From Deefgea piscis (GTDB lineage Bacteria > Pseudomonadota > Gammaproteobacteria > Burkholderiales > Chitinibacteraceae), in contig NZ_CP054143.1 in assembly GCF_013284055.1 (NCBI RefSeq), positions 3,224,001 to 3,288,000 on the forward strand: a stretch of DNA of 64,000 nt, read 5' to 3'. The number at the start of each line of letters is the position of its first letter. Within the stretch, counting starts at the first letter, position 1. Below, in pieces: positions 7,914-17,421 of this stretch. The position numbers and the translations under genes were made by a program. Below the pieces are notes generated by a model, which saw only the letters and a list, made by a program, of their open reading frames with translations, did no database searches and had not been told where the DNA came from.

Positions 7914-9884
7914 ATGCCACGCATCCAAAGACTTTCTGATCACCTTGTCAATCAAATCGCCGCTGGCGAGGTGGTTGAGCGCCCTGCGTCGGCATTAAAA
8001 GAACTATTAGAAAACAGCATTGATGCCGGCAGCACAAGCTTGCAAATTGAACTGCAAGCCGGCGGCAGCAAGCTCATTAAAGTGATTGACGATGGCTGCG
8101 GCATCGCCAAAGACGATCTCGGTCTGGCTTTGCATCGCCATGCCACCAGCAAAATCAGCAGCATGGATGACTTAGCCAAGGTTGGTACTTTGGGTTTTCG
8201 CGGGGAAGGCTTGGCCTCGATTGCCTCCGTCTCTCGGCTGAGTTTAACCAGTCGCTTTACTGAAAACGATCAATTATCTGCCCATGCGTGGCGGGTTGAA
8301 GCCGATCATGGTCATCTACTAGAACCCGAGCCCGCCGCTTTAGCCTGCGGCACCACCATCGAAGTACACGAGCTGTATACGCAAGTGCCGGCACGGAAAA
8401 AATTCTTAAAATCCGACAGCACCGAATACGCTCACTGCCTGAGCATGGTTGAGCGCTTGGCACTGGCTAATCCGCAAATTCAAATCACCTTGTTGCATAA
8501 CGGCAAAGCGCAGCAGCGCTGGCTGGCGGGTGATTTAGCCAAACGCGCCGCAGCGATTATCGGTGATGAGTTTGTGCAATCGGGGATTGTGGTTGACGAA
8601 GGTTTTGGTAGTTTGCGACTGCATGGCATCACCGGCTCCCCCACACTAGGAAAAACCAGCCGCGAAGCACAATACTTTTTTGTGAATGGGCGCTTTGTTC
8701 GCGACAAAGTGGTCATGCATGCGCTTAAAGAAGCCTACCGCGATGTACTACACCACAATCTGCACGCGTCATTTTGCCTGTTTTTAGAGCTCGATCCCGA
8801 AGGCGTGGATGTCAACGTCCACCCCACCAAAATTGAAGTGCGCTTTCGCGAAAGCCAAGCCATCTATCGCTTTTTGCTGACCAGCTTATCTAAAGCCCTC
8901 GCCCAAACAAAAGCCGGTAAGCAACCAGAGGGTATAGACACCGAGACTGGAGAAATAAAAACCCCAGTAGCAATACCCCAAGAAAACAACTACAAACCGC
9001 AAGATTACGCCAAAATGGCGTATCGCCAACAATCGATACCGCTCGCTCCGATTGCAGGTGAAGGGCTGCAAGTTTACGAAACCATGTTTGCCGATTTGCG
9101 CCAAAGTGCCGCTAGTGCCGCCAGCGTCGATGCTTCACCCGCTTACCGTGCACCGATTGATCCTGCGCCAGTTATGCCAACAATCAGCAGCACACCCGAG
9201 CCAGAGCACCGCCCGAAGATCGGCGGCGCTAGCATTGATCAGCCTGCGCCATGGCTTGCAACACCGCGCACCAAGCTACCACCGAGTGAGGAAAATGGCG
9301 CGCCGCCATTGGGTTTTGCGCTCGGCCAATTGCACGGCGTTTATATTTTGAGCCAAACCAACGAAGGCCTGATCGTCGTCGATATGCACGCTGCGCATGA
9401 ACGCGTAGTGTATGAAAAACTCAAAACGGCACTCGACTTAGCCAATATGCCGATGCAGCCTTTGCTCATACCGCATGTATTTAACGCCGACAAATTTGAC
9501 ATCGCCACCGTCGAAGACTTTGGTGAACACCTTGCCGATTTAGGACTGGAAATCTCAGTCACCTCGCCCACACAGCTCTCAGTTCGCGCCGTGCCGATGT
9601 TGTTACAAAACAGCAATCCGGTTGAATTAGCCCAAGCCATGCTGCGCGATATTCGCCAAGTGGGCGTCTCGCAAGTGCTATCAGGTCGTCGTAACGAGCT
9701 ATTGGCCACCATGGCCTGCCACGGCGCGGTGCGCGCCAACCGTCAGCTCACGCTACCGGAAATGAACGCTTTATTGCGAGAAATGGAAGTCACCGAGCGA
9801 TCCGGCCAATGCAATCACGGCCGACCGACGTGGTTTCGCCTCACCATGAATGACCTTGATAAAATGTTTATGCGGGGGCAGTAA
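7914..9884 (+). CDS. mutL: DNA mismatch repair protein MutL
   Basis: 656-residue mismatch-repair coordinator. The N-terminal GHKL ATPase shows ELLENSIDAG (motif I), DDGCGI (II), RHATSKI and GFRGEGLASI (III). A variable, Pro-rich linker spans ~345-460. The C-terminal dimerisation domain contains DMHAAHERVVYE at 490-501, which fits the DQHA(X)2E(X)4E metal-binding endonuclease motif, plus ACHGAVRAN and CNHGRPTW. This MutL is therefore predicted to be a nicking endonuclease, as in Neisseria and unlike E. coli MutL, whose strand choice depends on MutH. The start ATG is at 7914; a TATACT at 7871-7876 may be its -10 box. miaA follows 84 nt downstream. Confidence 0.97.
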   Translation: MPRIQRLSDHLVNQIAAGEVVERPASALKELLENSIDAGSTSLQIELQAGGSKLIKVIDDGCGIAKDDLGLALHRHATSKISSMDDLAKVGTLGFRGEGLASIASVSRLSLTSRFTENDQLSAHAWRVEADHGHLLEPEPAALACGTTIEVHELYTQVPARKKFLKSDSTEYAHCLSMVERLALANPQIQITLLHNGKAQQRWLAGDLAKRAAAIIGDEFVQSGIVVDEGFGSLRLHGITGSPTLGKTSREAQYFFVNGRFVRDKVVMHALKEAYRDVLHHNLHASFCLFLELDPEGVDVNVHPTKIEVRFRESQAIYRFLLTSLSKALAQTKAGKQPEGIDTETGEIKTPVAIPQENNYKPQDYAKMAYRQQSIPLAPIAGEGLQVYETMFADLRQSAASAASVDASPAYRAPIDPAPVMPTISSTPEPEHRPKIGGASIDQPAPWLATPRTKLPPSEENGAPPLGFALGQLHGVYILSQTNEGLIVVDMHAAHERVVYEKLKTALDLANMPMQPLLIPHVFNADKFDIATVEDFGEHLADLGLEISVTSPTQLSVRAVPMLLQNSNPVELAQAMLRDIRQVGVSQVLSGRRNELLATMACHGAVRANRQLTLPEMNALLREMEVTERSGQCNHGRPTWFRLTMNDLDKMFMRGQ

Positions 9885-9968
9885 TGAATTTTGTGCTGCA
9901 TCCGGTATGACCACGACGCAAAGCTGCAACTCCAAACTTAATCGATCTACTTTTGCCACGGCCCAATC

Positions 9969-10922
9969 ATGAATCCACTTCCTCCTGCTATTTTCATCAT
10001 GGGGCCTACGGCCAGCGGCAAAACGGCGACGGCCATGCGGCTCATCGAGCTGGGGCTGCCGGTTGAACTCATTTCAGTCGATTCGGCACTCGTGTTTAAA
10101 GACATGGATATTGGCAGCGCCAAACCCAGCAAAGCCGAACTTGTGGCGGCGCCGCACCATTTAATCGACATCATCGACCCGACTGAGGTCTATTCAGCCG
10201 CACAATTTAGGCTCGATGCCCGCGCCTTGATGGACGACATTATCGCGCGTGGCAAAGTGCCGGTGCTAGTTGGCGGCACTATGCTGTATTTCAACACCTT
10301 GCAACAAGGCATTCACGACCTACCCACGGCCGATGCCGAGCTGCGCGCCCAAATTCATTTAGACGCTCAAGCTATCGGCTGGGCTGCGATGCACCAACGA
10401 TTAGCCGCATTAGACCCCATCACCGCGGCTCGGCTTGACCCCAATGACACACAAAGAATCGAGCGTGCGTTAGAAGTCTGCATTTTGTCGGGTAAAGCCA
10501 TGTCGAGCATATTAGCCGAGCCCGCCAAAGAGATACTCCCCTACGATTTACTCAAAATTGCCTTAGTGCCAAGTGATCGTTCCGTGCTTCACCAACGGAT
10601 TGCGCTGCGTTTTGATCAAATGCTCAATGATGGCTTATTGGCCGAAGTGCAAATGCTGCGCGCCAAATACCCGCTCAATCTGGATTTACCATCCATGCGC
10701 TGCGTCGGCTACCGACAAGCATGGAGTCATTTAGATGGTGAATATGATTTAGCCACCTGCCGCGAAAAAGGCATTGCCGCCACCCGCCAACTCGCCAAAC
10801 GTCAACTCACGTGGTTACGTAGCATGGATGACTGCGACTTAATTGACTGCGTTAGAAATGATGCAGCAATAAAATCAATTGAATTAATAGAGAAAAAATT
10901 ACAAATAAATAAAAAAATGTAA
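9969..10922 (+). CDS. miaA: tRNA dimethylallyltransferase
   Basis: Transfers a dimethylallyl group to A37 of tRNAs reading UNN codons. 317 residues, standard length. P-loop MGPTASGKTATA near the N-terminus, then LISVDSALVFKDMDIGSAKP (the Asp general base and tRNA-contact segment), HHLIDIIDP, FRLDA, LVGGTMLYF and the C-terminal RQLAKRQLTWLR motif. mutL-miaA order is widely conserved. hfq, which often follows miaA, is absent here; an exported PEP-CTERM protein comes next. The last ~20 residues are Lys/Asn/Ile-rich and fall in an AT-rich 3' stretch. Confidence 0.97.
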   Translation: MNPLPPAIFIMGPTASGKTATAMRLIELGLPVELISVDSALVFKDMDIGSAKPSKAELVAAPHHLIDIIDPTEVYSAAQFRLDARALMDDIIARGKVPVLVGGTMLYFNTLQQGIHDLPTADAELRAQIHLDAQAIGWAAMHQRLAALDPITAARLDPNDTQRIERALEVCILSGKAMSSILAEPAKEILPYDLLKIALVPSDRSVLHQRIALRFDQMLNDGLLAEVQMLRAKYPLNLDLPSMRCVGYRQAWSHLDGEYDLATCREKGIAATRQLAKRQLTWLRSMDDCDLIDCVRNDAAIKSIELIEKKLQINKKM

Positions 10923-11095
10923 AAAACAATAAATTATAAAACCCTTAAATAAGGAATTAATTAATTACCACTTATCCATAAAATTAACATTCATTCTTGC
11001 TTTGTAACGCACATCAATTTAAAACTAGTGCTAATGCATTATCTCAATCGCTTGATTTGAGATTTGCCCACTTTAAACTGCGTACGGAGCATGTT

Positions 11096-11719
11096 ATGAA
11101 ACATCTTAAAAAACTTGCAATTATTGCCGCCCTACTAAGCACTTCGTCTTTTGCGCAGATCTCCGCAAGTGGGCGAATTATCGACGGCACCACATTTAGC
11201 ACCAATAATGCATTCCAATTTTTTAATGATTCCACCGCTGGCGAATACATCACCTCATTAACTTGGGACTTAACACCCATTGGCGGTTTTTTTGATACCA
11301 CCGGAGCGAACCCAGGCAATAGCTATTCAGGCTTAGTGATTAACACTTCAACTGGCGGTGTTTCAGCCACCGCCCCCAGCAATGCTGCGTTAGATGGCAA
11401 GCGAACCGTGACTTTTGGTTTTACGGATAATACATTCGCTGCCGGGAAAAAATTCATTTTTGGTGTTGATACTGACTTATCTAGCTGCATTGATTGCAAC
11501 GGCATTAATGGCGCGGGTTTTATTGGCGCCACAGTATCAGCAAAATTCTCTGACGGACAAACTCGTTATGGCACTTACACCGGCACTAACCTAAAAGGAT
11601 TTGGCTCAGAGGTAAGTATCACTCAACCTGTGCCAGAACCAGAAACCTATGCGCTAATGGGGCTTGGCTTGGTCGGTTTACTCGCTGCTCGCCATCGCAA
11701 ATCACGGCATATGAAGTAA
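11096..11719 (+). CDS. PEP-CTERM sorting domain-containing exported protein
   Basis: 207-residue exported protein of unknown function. It has a Sec signal peptide (KKLAIIAALLSTSSFAQ) and a Ser/Thr/Gly/Asn-rich body predicted to be beta-rich. The C-terminus is a PEP-CTERM sorting signal: VPEPETYALMGLGLVGLLAA followed by the basic tail RHRKSRHMK. Such proteins are processed by EpsH-type exosortases in bacteria making extracellular polysaccharide. The frame runs back to 10997, but GGAG at 11086-11089 lies 6 nt before ATG 11096, which starts the signal peptide. A strong terminator follows at once, so it is probably monocistronic. C121/C124-like residues in the SSCIDCNGING region could form a disulfide. 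Confidence 0.9.
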   Translation: MKHLKKLAIIAALLSTSSFAQISASGRIIDGTTFSTNNAFQFFNDSTAGEYITSLTWDLTPIGGFFDTTGANPGNSYSGLVINTSTGGVSATAPSNAALDGKRTVTFGFTDNTFAAGKKFIFGVDTDLSSCIDCNGINGAGFIGATVSAKFSDGQTRYGTYTGTNLKGFGSEVSITQPVPEPETYALMGLGLVGLLAARHRKSRHMK

Positions 11720-11730
11720 TTCAAGTTTTC

Positions 11731-11770
11731 GGGCAATAAAAAACGGCATTCATGCCGTTTTTTATTGCCC
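11731..11770. terminator. Perfect 19-bp hairpin terminator, bidirectional
   Basis: Two 19-nt arms are exact reverse complements with a 2-nt loop (11750-11751), giving a GC core (ACGGCAT) flanked by A-tract and T-tract. It lies 12 nt past the PEP-CTERM stop and can act in both directions. Confidence 0.9.
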
Positions 11771-12190
11771 GCAGCCAGATATTTACAAATCCTTTCTAGC
11801 TGCTGAATAAATAAATTATTTACTCACTTAAAATCCCAAATTTCCTCGAACGAAAACAAATAAGCAAATCATTAAATTCAGCTTCAGTGCACGATTAGCA
11901 ATAAATTCAATTTCAATTTTTATTTGATTTATCCCGAATAAATATCTGATATTCCCTTCACTATCATCTTGCAGCACTAACACCCTAAAGCAAATATGAC
12001 AGCGAGCGCCCATCTCACCCTAGATGGCATACCGTCGCATAAATGACAACACCAACGCGTTTCAAACAGTTGTTTTTATTTCTCCTTTACCGATCTCTGG
12101 CACAATCTTTGTACACAAAAAACGCAAGTACGCCACGCAACCCGGCCCGCTAATTTGGCGCAAATGCGCCCCTTATCCAAGAGTCATCGC
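11771..12190. other. Intergenic region with a possible sigma-54-like promoter
   Basis: About 420 bases without a convincing gene. The short open frame on the minus strand (11828-12013) has no family features and was not called. TGGCACAATCTTTGTA at 12098-12113 matches the -24/-12 sigma-54 pattern (GG and the TTG of TTGCA spaced correctly) except for T in place of the conserved -12 C. It would drive the crotonase gene 78 nt downstream. Weak evidence. Confidence 0.3.
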
Positions 12191-12979
12191 ATGCCAAATT
12201 TACACTTAGAGATCAAAGGCCCAATTGCCTACGTTGCACTCAATCGCCCAGAAAAACGCAATGCAATGTCGTTTTCGCTACTAATGGATTTAATTGAAAC
12301 CGCCAAACAATTAAAGAAAAACAAGCAAATTCGCTGCGTTATCCTTCTAGGGCAAGGAGAGTCTTTTAGCGCGGGCATCGATTTGAACGACTTAAATCAA
12401 GCTAAAAATCGCTGGTTTGCAATGTGGCAACTGATTAAGCCGGGGCAAAGCGTGTTTCAAAAAGCATTTTTAATTTGGCAAACGCTGCCATTTCCGGTGA
12501 TCGCCGTTTTGCATGGTCATTGTTTTGGTGCCGGTATGCAGCTCGCTTTAGCGGCTGACTTTCGAATTGCCGCGCCAGATTGTCAACTATCCATTATGGA
12601 AAGTCGCTGGGGGCTGGTGCCCGATATGGGTATTACACAAACGCTGCGCGGATTAATCGCCAGTGATGTCGCCAAAGAACTCACCTTTACTGGGCGCATT
12701 TTGAGTGGCATCGAAGCCAAAGCGCTGGGATTAATTAGCGCAGTCGATGAAACGCCGTTAATTGCGGCCACTGCAATGGCAGAGCGTTTTTGTCAAAAAT
12801 CGCCCGACGCTTTGCACGCCGGCAAGCAAGTACTCAATGCCATGCACCTCAAGCCAAGCAAAGCCTTACGTCTCGAGAAAATCTGGCAGCTTAAATTACT
12901 ACTGGGGAGAAATAGTCGCTTAGCGCGTAAAGCCAGCAAAGACCTCACGGTTCAGTTTGCCCCGCGCCAGTACGATTAA
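12191..12979 (+). CDS. Enoyl-CoA hydratase/isomerase (crotonase) family protein
   Basis: 262 residues, cytosolic acyl-CoA enzyme of the crotonase fold. VALNRPEKRNAMSFSLL is the family N-terminal signature. SAGIDLNDL and GHCFGAGMQLALAADFRIA form the oxyanion hole and CoA-binding segments. Further on, SIMESRWGLVPDMG has Glu at one of the usual catalytic positions and Asp near the other, a pattern seen in dienoyl-CoA isomerase-like members as well as hydratases, so the exact reaction is open. The frame extends upstream to 12155, but the alignment with the family begins at ATG 12191 (MPNLHLEIKG). It stands alone, with no beta-oxidation partners nearby. Confidence 0.85.
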   Translation: MPNLHLEIKGPIAYVALNRPEKRNAMSFSLLMDLIETAKQLKKNKQIRCVILLGQGESFSAGIDLNDLNQAKNRWFAMWQLIKPGQSVFQKAFLIWQTLPFPVIAVLHGHCFGAGMQLALAADFRIAAPDCQLSIMESRWGLVPDMGITQTLRGLIASDVAKELTFTGRILSGIEAKALGLISAVDETPLIAATAMAERFCQKSPDALHAGKQVLNAMHLKPSKALRLEKIWQLKLLLGRNSRLARKASKDLTVQFAPRQYD

Positions 12980-13082
12980 CTGTCCTTCTCTACGCCAGTA
13001 CGATTGTGATTGCGTATCGCGGTACTTAAAGCGCATCTGCAAAAAAAAACAGCAACCTCAAAAAATATTTTTTTCAGACGTA

Positions 13083-13113
13083 AAAAAACCACTTCTTAGC
13101 GAAGTGGTTTTTT
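13083..13113. terminator. Bidirectional hairpin terminator between crotonase gene and adk
   Basis: AAAAAACCACTTC and its exact reverse complement flank a 5-nt loop (13096-13100), with A-tract on one side and T-tract on the other. It separates two convergent genes and can end both transcripts. Confidence 0.85.
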
Positions 13114-13141
13114 GCATTTAAACCGGCAAGCTCAGCGCCGC

Positions 13142-13807
<666 letters not shown>

Positions 13808-13868
13808 CTAGTGGTTTGAAAGTACGAATACTCAGTAGTGCTCAACGCAAATAGAATATTTCTTATAT

Positions 13869-14252
13869 TTAAAACAAGGTATTAAAAAACAAAGCCAGCG
13901 CAGCAATCAGCATGGTCATCAAAGTGAGCACCATCCCAGCAACACGGAATTTAAGCTTCTCTTTAAGCTGACTAATCGCATAAGCATGCAAGATTCGGCC
14001 TAATAATAAAGCCAAACCCAAGCCTTGTAATAATAAATGCGCCGCATTTTGCATTTCGAGTAAAAACAACAACAGCAAGCAAAACGGCACGTACTCGGCA
14101 AAATTAGCATGCGCCCGAATGGCCCGATTTAACTCGGGTTGTTGTTGATCCCCCAAAGCGGCGCTAAATTTACGCCGCAGCTTAATCACGCGAAAGGTCA
14201 AATACAAATAGAGCAGGCACAGCAATGCGGCGTAGAAAGCTACAATTTGCAT
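13869..14252 (-). CDS. MAPEG family membrane protein
   Basis: 127-residue integral membrane protein with about four hydrophobic helices (residues 4-22, 55-72, 75-93 and 104-124). The stretch RAIRAHANFAEYVPFCLLLL is characteristic of the MAPEG family (glutathione-related membrane enzymes; bacterial YecN-like members). Bacterial members are mostly of unknown function, so no reaction is assigned. It sits between kdsB (14 nt upstream) and adk on the same strand and is likely co-transcribed with kdsB. Confidence 0.85.
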   Translation of the reverse strand: MQIVAFYAALLCLLYLYLTFRVIKLRRKFSAALGDQQQPELNRAIRAHANFAEYVPFCLLLLFLLEMQNAAHLLLQGLGLALLLGRILHAYAISQLKEKLKFRVAGMVLTLMTMLIAALALFFNTLF

Positions 14253-14266
14253 ATCAACCTCGCTGA

Positions 14267-15043
14267 TTAGCCCTGCTGGGCAACGATTGCGCGCACTCGC
14301 GCTAGATCTTCAGGGGTATCAACCCCAGCGGCAGGCGCGCTACTGGCAATATGCACGCCAATAGCAAAGCCATGCCACAGCACGCGCAATTGCTCTAGCG
14401 CCTCAACTTGCTCGAGCGGTGACACGGCTAAATCACGGTACTGGCGTAAAAAGCCCGCTCTATAGGCGTATAGGCCGATATGTCTTTGCGCGCCTAGATT
14501 AGCGGGCAATACCCAGTCGGCATCTTCATTGTCAGCAGCAAAAGCATCGCGGTGCCACGGCATCGGCGCGCGGCTAAAAAACAGCGCTTTTTGCTGTGCA
14601 TCGCAGACCACTTTCACCGCATTGGGATTAAAAAATTCTTCCGCATCAGTAATCGGGTGGCTGGCCGTCGCCATCGCCCAACTTGGATTAGCGCTCAGCG
14701 CTGCGGCTACGGCATTGATGAGTTCTGGATCAATCAAAGGCTCATCGCCTTGCACGTTGACCACAATGGCGTCATCAGGCAGTTCCAAACGATCCACCGC
14801 TTCGGCCAATCGATCGGTACCAGACGCATGATCAGCTCGCGTTAACAACGAGGCGTAGCCCGCCGAGGTCACTGCGTCTTGAATCGGCATCGCGTCGGCA
14901 GCCACCACCACCATAGAGGCATTTGAGCGCAAAGCTTGCTCAACCACCCGCACCACCATCGGTTTGCCACCAATGTCGGCCAAAGGCTTATTGGGCAAGC
15001 GCGTTGAATTAAGTCGCGCCGGAATAATCGCCACAAAGCTCAT
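14267..15043 (-). CDS. kdsB: 3-deoxy-manno-octulosonate cytidylyltransferase
   Basis: Activates Kdo as CMP-Kdo for lipopolysaccharide inner-core synthesis. 258 residues. N-terminal nucleotide-binding signature [20 protein letters not shown], then [22 protein letters not shown] and the Kdo-site region [12 protein letters not shown], followed by [12 protein letters not shown] and the C-terminal VDTPEDL. The ATG overlaps the stop of trm112 by one base, indicating an operon with trm112 and lpxK; all three serve or neighbour LPS assembly. Confidence 0.98.
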   Translation of the reverse strand: MSFVAIIPARLNSTRLPNKPLADIGGKPMVVRVVEQALRSNASMVVVAADAMPIQDAVTSAGYASLLTRADHASGTDRLAEAVDRLELPDDAIVVNVQGDEPLIDPELINAVAAALSANPSWAMATASHPITDAEEFFNPNAVKVVCDAQQKALFFSRAPMPWHRDAFAADNEDADWVLPANLGAQRHIGLYAYRAGFLRQYRDLAVSPLEQVEALEQLRVLWHGFAIGVHIASSAPAAGVDTPEDLARVRAIVAQQG

Positions 15044-15222
15044 TATTCAAACTCTTCTGGGCTAAGTTCGCGTGCTTCGCTCACCAGCATCACCGGGATG
15101 CCATCTTTAATTGGGAATGCCAAACGATCTGCTTTGGAGATCAACTCTTGCTTGGCCTTATCGTAAATCAAAGGGCCTTTTGAAACTGGGCTCACTAGAA
15201 TTTCCAGTAGCTTAGCGTCCAT
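15043..15222 (-). CDS. Trm112/YcaR family protein
   Basis: 59-residue protein of the Trm112 family, which in eukaryotes and archaea activates methyltransferases and in proteobacteria is a small conserved neighbour of lpxK and kds[19 protein letters not shown] matches the family start, and [20 protein letters not shown] matches the middle. The usual first zinc cysteines (CPxC) read SPVS here, so this copy probably binds no zinc. The frame extends upstream to 15282, but the family start is ATG 15222. It overlaps the end of lpxK by 11 nt. Confidence 0.9.
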   Translation of the reverse strand: MDAKLLEILVSPVSKGPLIYDKAKQELISKADRLAFPIKDGIPVMLVSEARELSPEEFE

Positions 15223-16258
15223 TTTGATACTCCGTAATTGCAGATAAAGTAGCTTGCAGCCAGTCCGCCAGATTCGGTTCAATCTGCGCTGTCACTGGCA
15301 AGACCCAGATTCTATCACCGTCTGCCATTAAATTTAAGGCAGCGAGCTTCACCGCGTCCTTTTCCGTAACGATCATCGCGCCGCTAGCGGGCAAATCGGC
15401 AGCGCAAAAAGCATGATGATCGGGCATTGCTTGCTCAATAAACTGGTAATTCAAACCGCGTAGCGTGGCAAAAAAACGCGCAGGATTGCCCATCCCCACC
15501 ATCGCCGTCAGCGATTCACCGGCAAAATCTACCGCATGGCGCTTTATTTCTGGGTGGTGTAATTGATAGCAAGCACTTGCCGCCAATTGCATCACAAACT
15601 GCGGCGGGTATGGCTTGCCAAGCAAGTCTAAATCTGGCTTACCATTCAATACCACCGCCGAAACTTGCCCTAAGCGGCCACGCGGCTCGCGTAGCGGCCC
15701 AGCCGGCAAACGTAAACCATTACCTAAACCGCGCGCGGCATCAATCACACACAACTCAATATCGCGCGCCAAAGCATAATGCTGCAAACCATCGTCACAC
15801 AAAAGCACATTCACCGCCGGATGTGCCGCCAGCAACGCCTGCCCCGCACTTGCGCGCTGCCTTGCGACAAACACCGGCACCTGAGTTGCCCGCGCCAATA
15901 GCAGCGGCTCATCGCCCACCACCGCCGGATCGCTATCAACCGTCACCGCCAGCGGCGTATGGCGATCATCGCCGCTGCGGGCATAGCCGCGAGAAATAAT
16001 CCCGACTTGCCAACCTAGCTGCGTTAATTGCTGCGCCAAATAAATCGTCAACGGCGTTTTACCCGTGCCGCCAACAGTGATATTGCCCACCACCACCACC
16101 GGCACCGGCAAACGCGTTGATGGTTTGATTTTGAGTTGAAACAGCAGCGCATTGAGCTTAGCGAGTAGCGCAAACAGCATGGAAAGCGGCCACAGTAAAA
16201 TCGCCCAAATCGTTAAGCGGCCATACCAAATTCGGTTGAGAAAGGATTCAATATTCAT
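15212..16258 (-). CDS. lpxK: Tetraacyldisaccharide 4'-kinase
   Basis: Phosphorylates the lipid A precursor at the 4' position; inner-membrane-associated. 348 residues from ATG 16258 ([14 protein letters not shown]). An N-terminal membrane helix (~18-40) is followed by the P-loop [20 protein letters not shown], then [27 protein letters not shown] (with the catalytic Asp), GPLREP and the late VTEKDAVKL motif. The open frame continues to 16324, but that extension is made of the GTAGGGCGG-type repeat and is not coding. It heads lpxK-trm112-kdsB; exbB-exbD normally precede it, but here a ~1.1 kb insertion with an ankyrin gene and repeats intervenes. Confidence 0.96.
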   Translation of the reverse strand: MNIESFLNRIWYGRLTIWAILLWPLSMLFALLAKLNALLFQLKIKPSTRLPVPVVVVGNITVGGTGKTPLTIYLAQQLTQLGWQVGIISRGYARSGDDRHTPLAVTVDSDPAVVGDEPLLLARATQVPVFVARQRASAGQALLAAHPAVNVLLCDDGLQHYALARDIELCVIDAARGLGNGLRLPAGPLREPRGRLGQVSAVVLNGKPDLDLLGKPYPPQFVMQLAASACYQLHHPEIKRHAVDFAGESLTAMVGMGNPARFFATLRGLNYQFIEQAMPDHHAFCAADLPASGAMIVTEKDAVKLAALNLMADGDRIWVLPVTAQIEPNLADWLQATLSAITEYQNGR

Positions 16259-16270
16259 AAACACATCATC

Positions 16271-16303
16271 GTAGGGCGGGTTAGCCTTTAGGCGTAACCC
16301 GCC
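16271..16303. repeat. GTAGGGCGG-type palindromic repeat, copy 1
   Basis: Imperfect palindrome beginning GTAGGGCGGGTTAGCC and closing GGCGTAACCCGCC, just upstream of lpxK. Nearly identical to the copy at 16596-16627. Elements of this general form are common in proteobacterial intergenic DNA. Confidence 0.8.
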
Positions 16304-16444
16304 AATTGGATTCAGACAGAACAACAGCGGATCAGCGCATCAACGTCGATTATAAAACCAAGCCACGCAACACGGCGTGAGTCACGCGACGCAGCCTTGT
16401 GGGGGAAGGCTGGGATGGGTGCGTTGCGCTACACGCCGTCGTAT

Positions 16445-16482
16445 CACCCTCACCCTAACCCTCTCCCATCAAGGGAGAGGGA
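16445..16482. repeat. CCCTCTCCC/GGGAGAGGG hairpin repeat
   Basis: Short hairpin with arms CCCTCTCCC and GGGAGAGGG preceded by CACCCTCACCCTAAC. The wording is typical of a repeat spread among many proteobacterial genomes. It lies in the ~420-base gene-free stretch between lpxK and the ankyrin gene, which is otherwise made of repeats. Confidence 0.65.
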
Positions 16483-16595
16483 ATGCTGCGATGCTATAAC
16501 CAGCATCAACACACAAGCAGAACATCACAAAAAAAACAGACGTATTGCCCGCTAAGCCTTGTCAAACATGCGCCACAAGCAAATACATCACCCAC

Positions 16596-16627
16596 GTAGG
16601 GCGGGTTAGCCGAAGGCGTAACCCGCC
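16596..16627. repeat. GTAGGGCGG-type palindromic repeat, copy 2
   Basis: Second copy, same orientation as 16271-16303, with GCCGAAGGC in place of the copy 1 loop. It ends 9 bases before the 27-bp inverted repeat at the ankyrin gene's 3' end. Confidence 0.8.
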
Positions 16628-16635
16628 AATTCAGC

Positions 16636-16704
16636 AATCAAAGGGGTCAGACTCGATTGATTCCACGGAAAACTAGAAATCAATCGAGTCTGACCCCTTT
16701 GATT
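16636..16704. repeat. 27-bp perfect inverted repeat at the 3' end of the ankyrin gene
   Basis: Arms 16636-16662 and 16678-16704 are exact reverse complements (core GGGGTCAGACTCGATTG) with a 15-nt loop. The right arm contains the ankyrin gene's stop codon and its last seven or so codons (the KGVRLD tail). A near-identical single arm recurs at 17253-17278 upstream of the gene. Confidence 0.9.
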
Positions 16705-17195
16705 TTATAAATTTCAAGCTCTTCCATTCCATCACATTCAGTTAAATCACGGGGAGAGACACCCGCATTGTTTTTAGCATCGAGAGATGCCCCAGCCTCA
16801 AGAAACACGCGGTACGATTCATTCCCATCTTTCGTATAATTAAAAATTGCATTGAATAACGGCGTATTGCCATATTTATTAATTGCATCAACTTCTGCCC
16901 CCTCAGCAATTAAAAAATGAGCAATAGCTGAATGCCCATTTTGCGCAACATAATGCAGCGCAGTCCAGCCGTCGTCATCCATAGCATTAATCGCAGCACC
17001 CGACTTAATAAGATATTTCACTAACTCCTCAAAACCAAGAGTCGCAGCTCTAATTAACGGAGTGCAGCCAGCTCGGTCAAGTACTTCAATATTTTCACCT
17101 GCGTCAATCGCTTCAACTAGCATGGGCAAATCATCGCATTCAACAGCACGCAATAATGGGCTACTAAAAATATCAAATCGGTTTTTCTTTTTCAT
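16680..17195 (-). CDS. Ankyrin-repeat protein
   Basis: 171 residues from ATG 17195 (MKKKNRFDIF). Four ankyrin-like units: SSPLLRAVECDDLPMLVEAI, then RAGCTPLIRAATLGFEELVK, then DDGWTALHYVAQNGHSAIAH and KYGNTPLFNAIFNY, with a degenerate last unit (FLEAGASLDAKNNAGVSPRD). No signal peptide or membrane helix, so probably a cytosolic protein-binding module; partner unknown. The frame could extend to 17294, but that part is repeat-derived. The gene interrupts the usual exbD-lpxK junction, is flanked by repeats on both sides and takes its C-terminus from one of them, all consistent with acquisition by transfer. Confidence 0.85.
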   Translation of the reverse strand: MKKKNRFDIFSSPLLRAVECDDLPMLVEAIDAGENIEVLDRAGCTPLIRAATLGFEELVKYLIKSGAAINAMDDDGWTALHYVAQNGHSAIAHFLIAEGAEVDAINKYGNTPLFNAIFNYTKDGNESYRVFLEAGASLDAKNNAGVSPRDLTECDGMEELEIYKIKGVRLD

Positions 17196-17252
17196 TATTT
17201 CAACTCGTATTTGTGCGATTGGTTTAAAACAGGATCTTAAAATCAAAGGTAA

Positions 17253-17278
17253 AATCAAAGGGACAGACTCGATTGATT
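17253..17278. repeat. Third arm of the GGGTCAGACTCGATTG repeat
   Basis: 26 bases matching the 16636-16662 arm in the same orientation, differing by one missing base and one substitution (GGGACAG for GGGGTCAG). It lies about 60 bases upstream of the ankyrin start, so the gene is bracketed by the repeat. Confidence 0.8.
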
Positions 17279-17421
17279 TGGTAAACAAAATCAAACTCCG
17301 GCTTAAATTTATCTCTATCCATTAACGCACCATTGATTGACTGCTATTGCACTACGCTCTAAATAATCCCGAAACGAAAAAGAAAACGGCGCATAAGCGC
17401 CGTTTTCAAATATCAATCCAA

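Noticed and set aside
11828-12013. Open frame on the minus strand in the crotonase upstream gap
   Set aside because: No ribosome-binding site, no recognisable domain, low-complexity AT-rich coding; treated as chance.
16259-16324. N-terminal extension of lpxK
   Set aside because: It is translated from the GTAGGGCGG repeat and is not part of the LpxK family.
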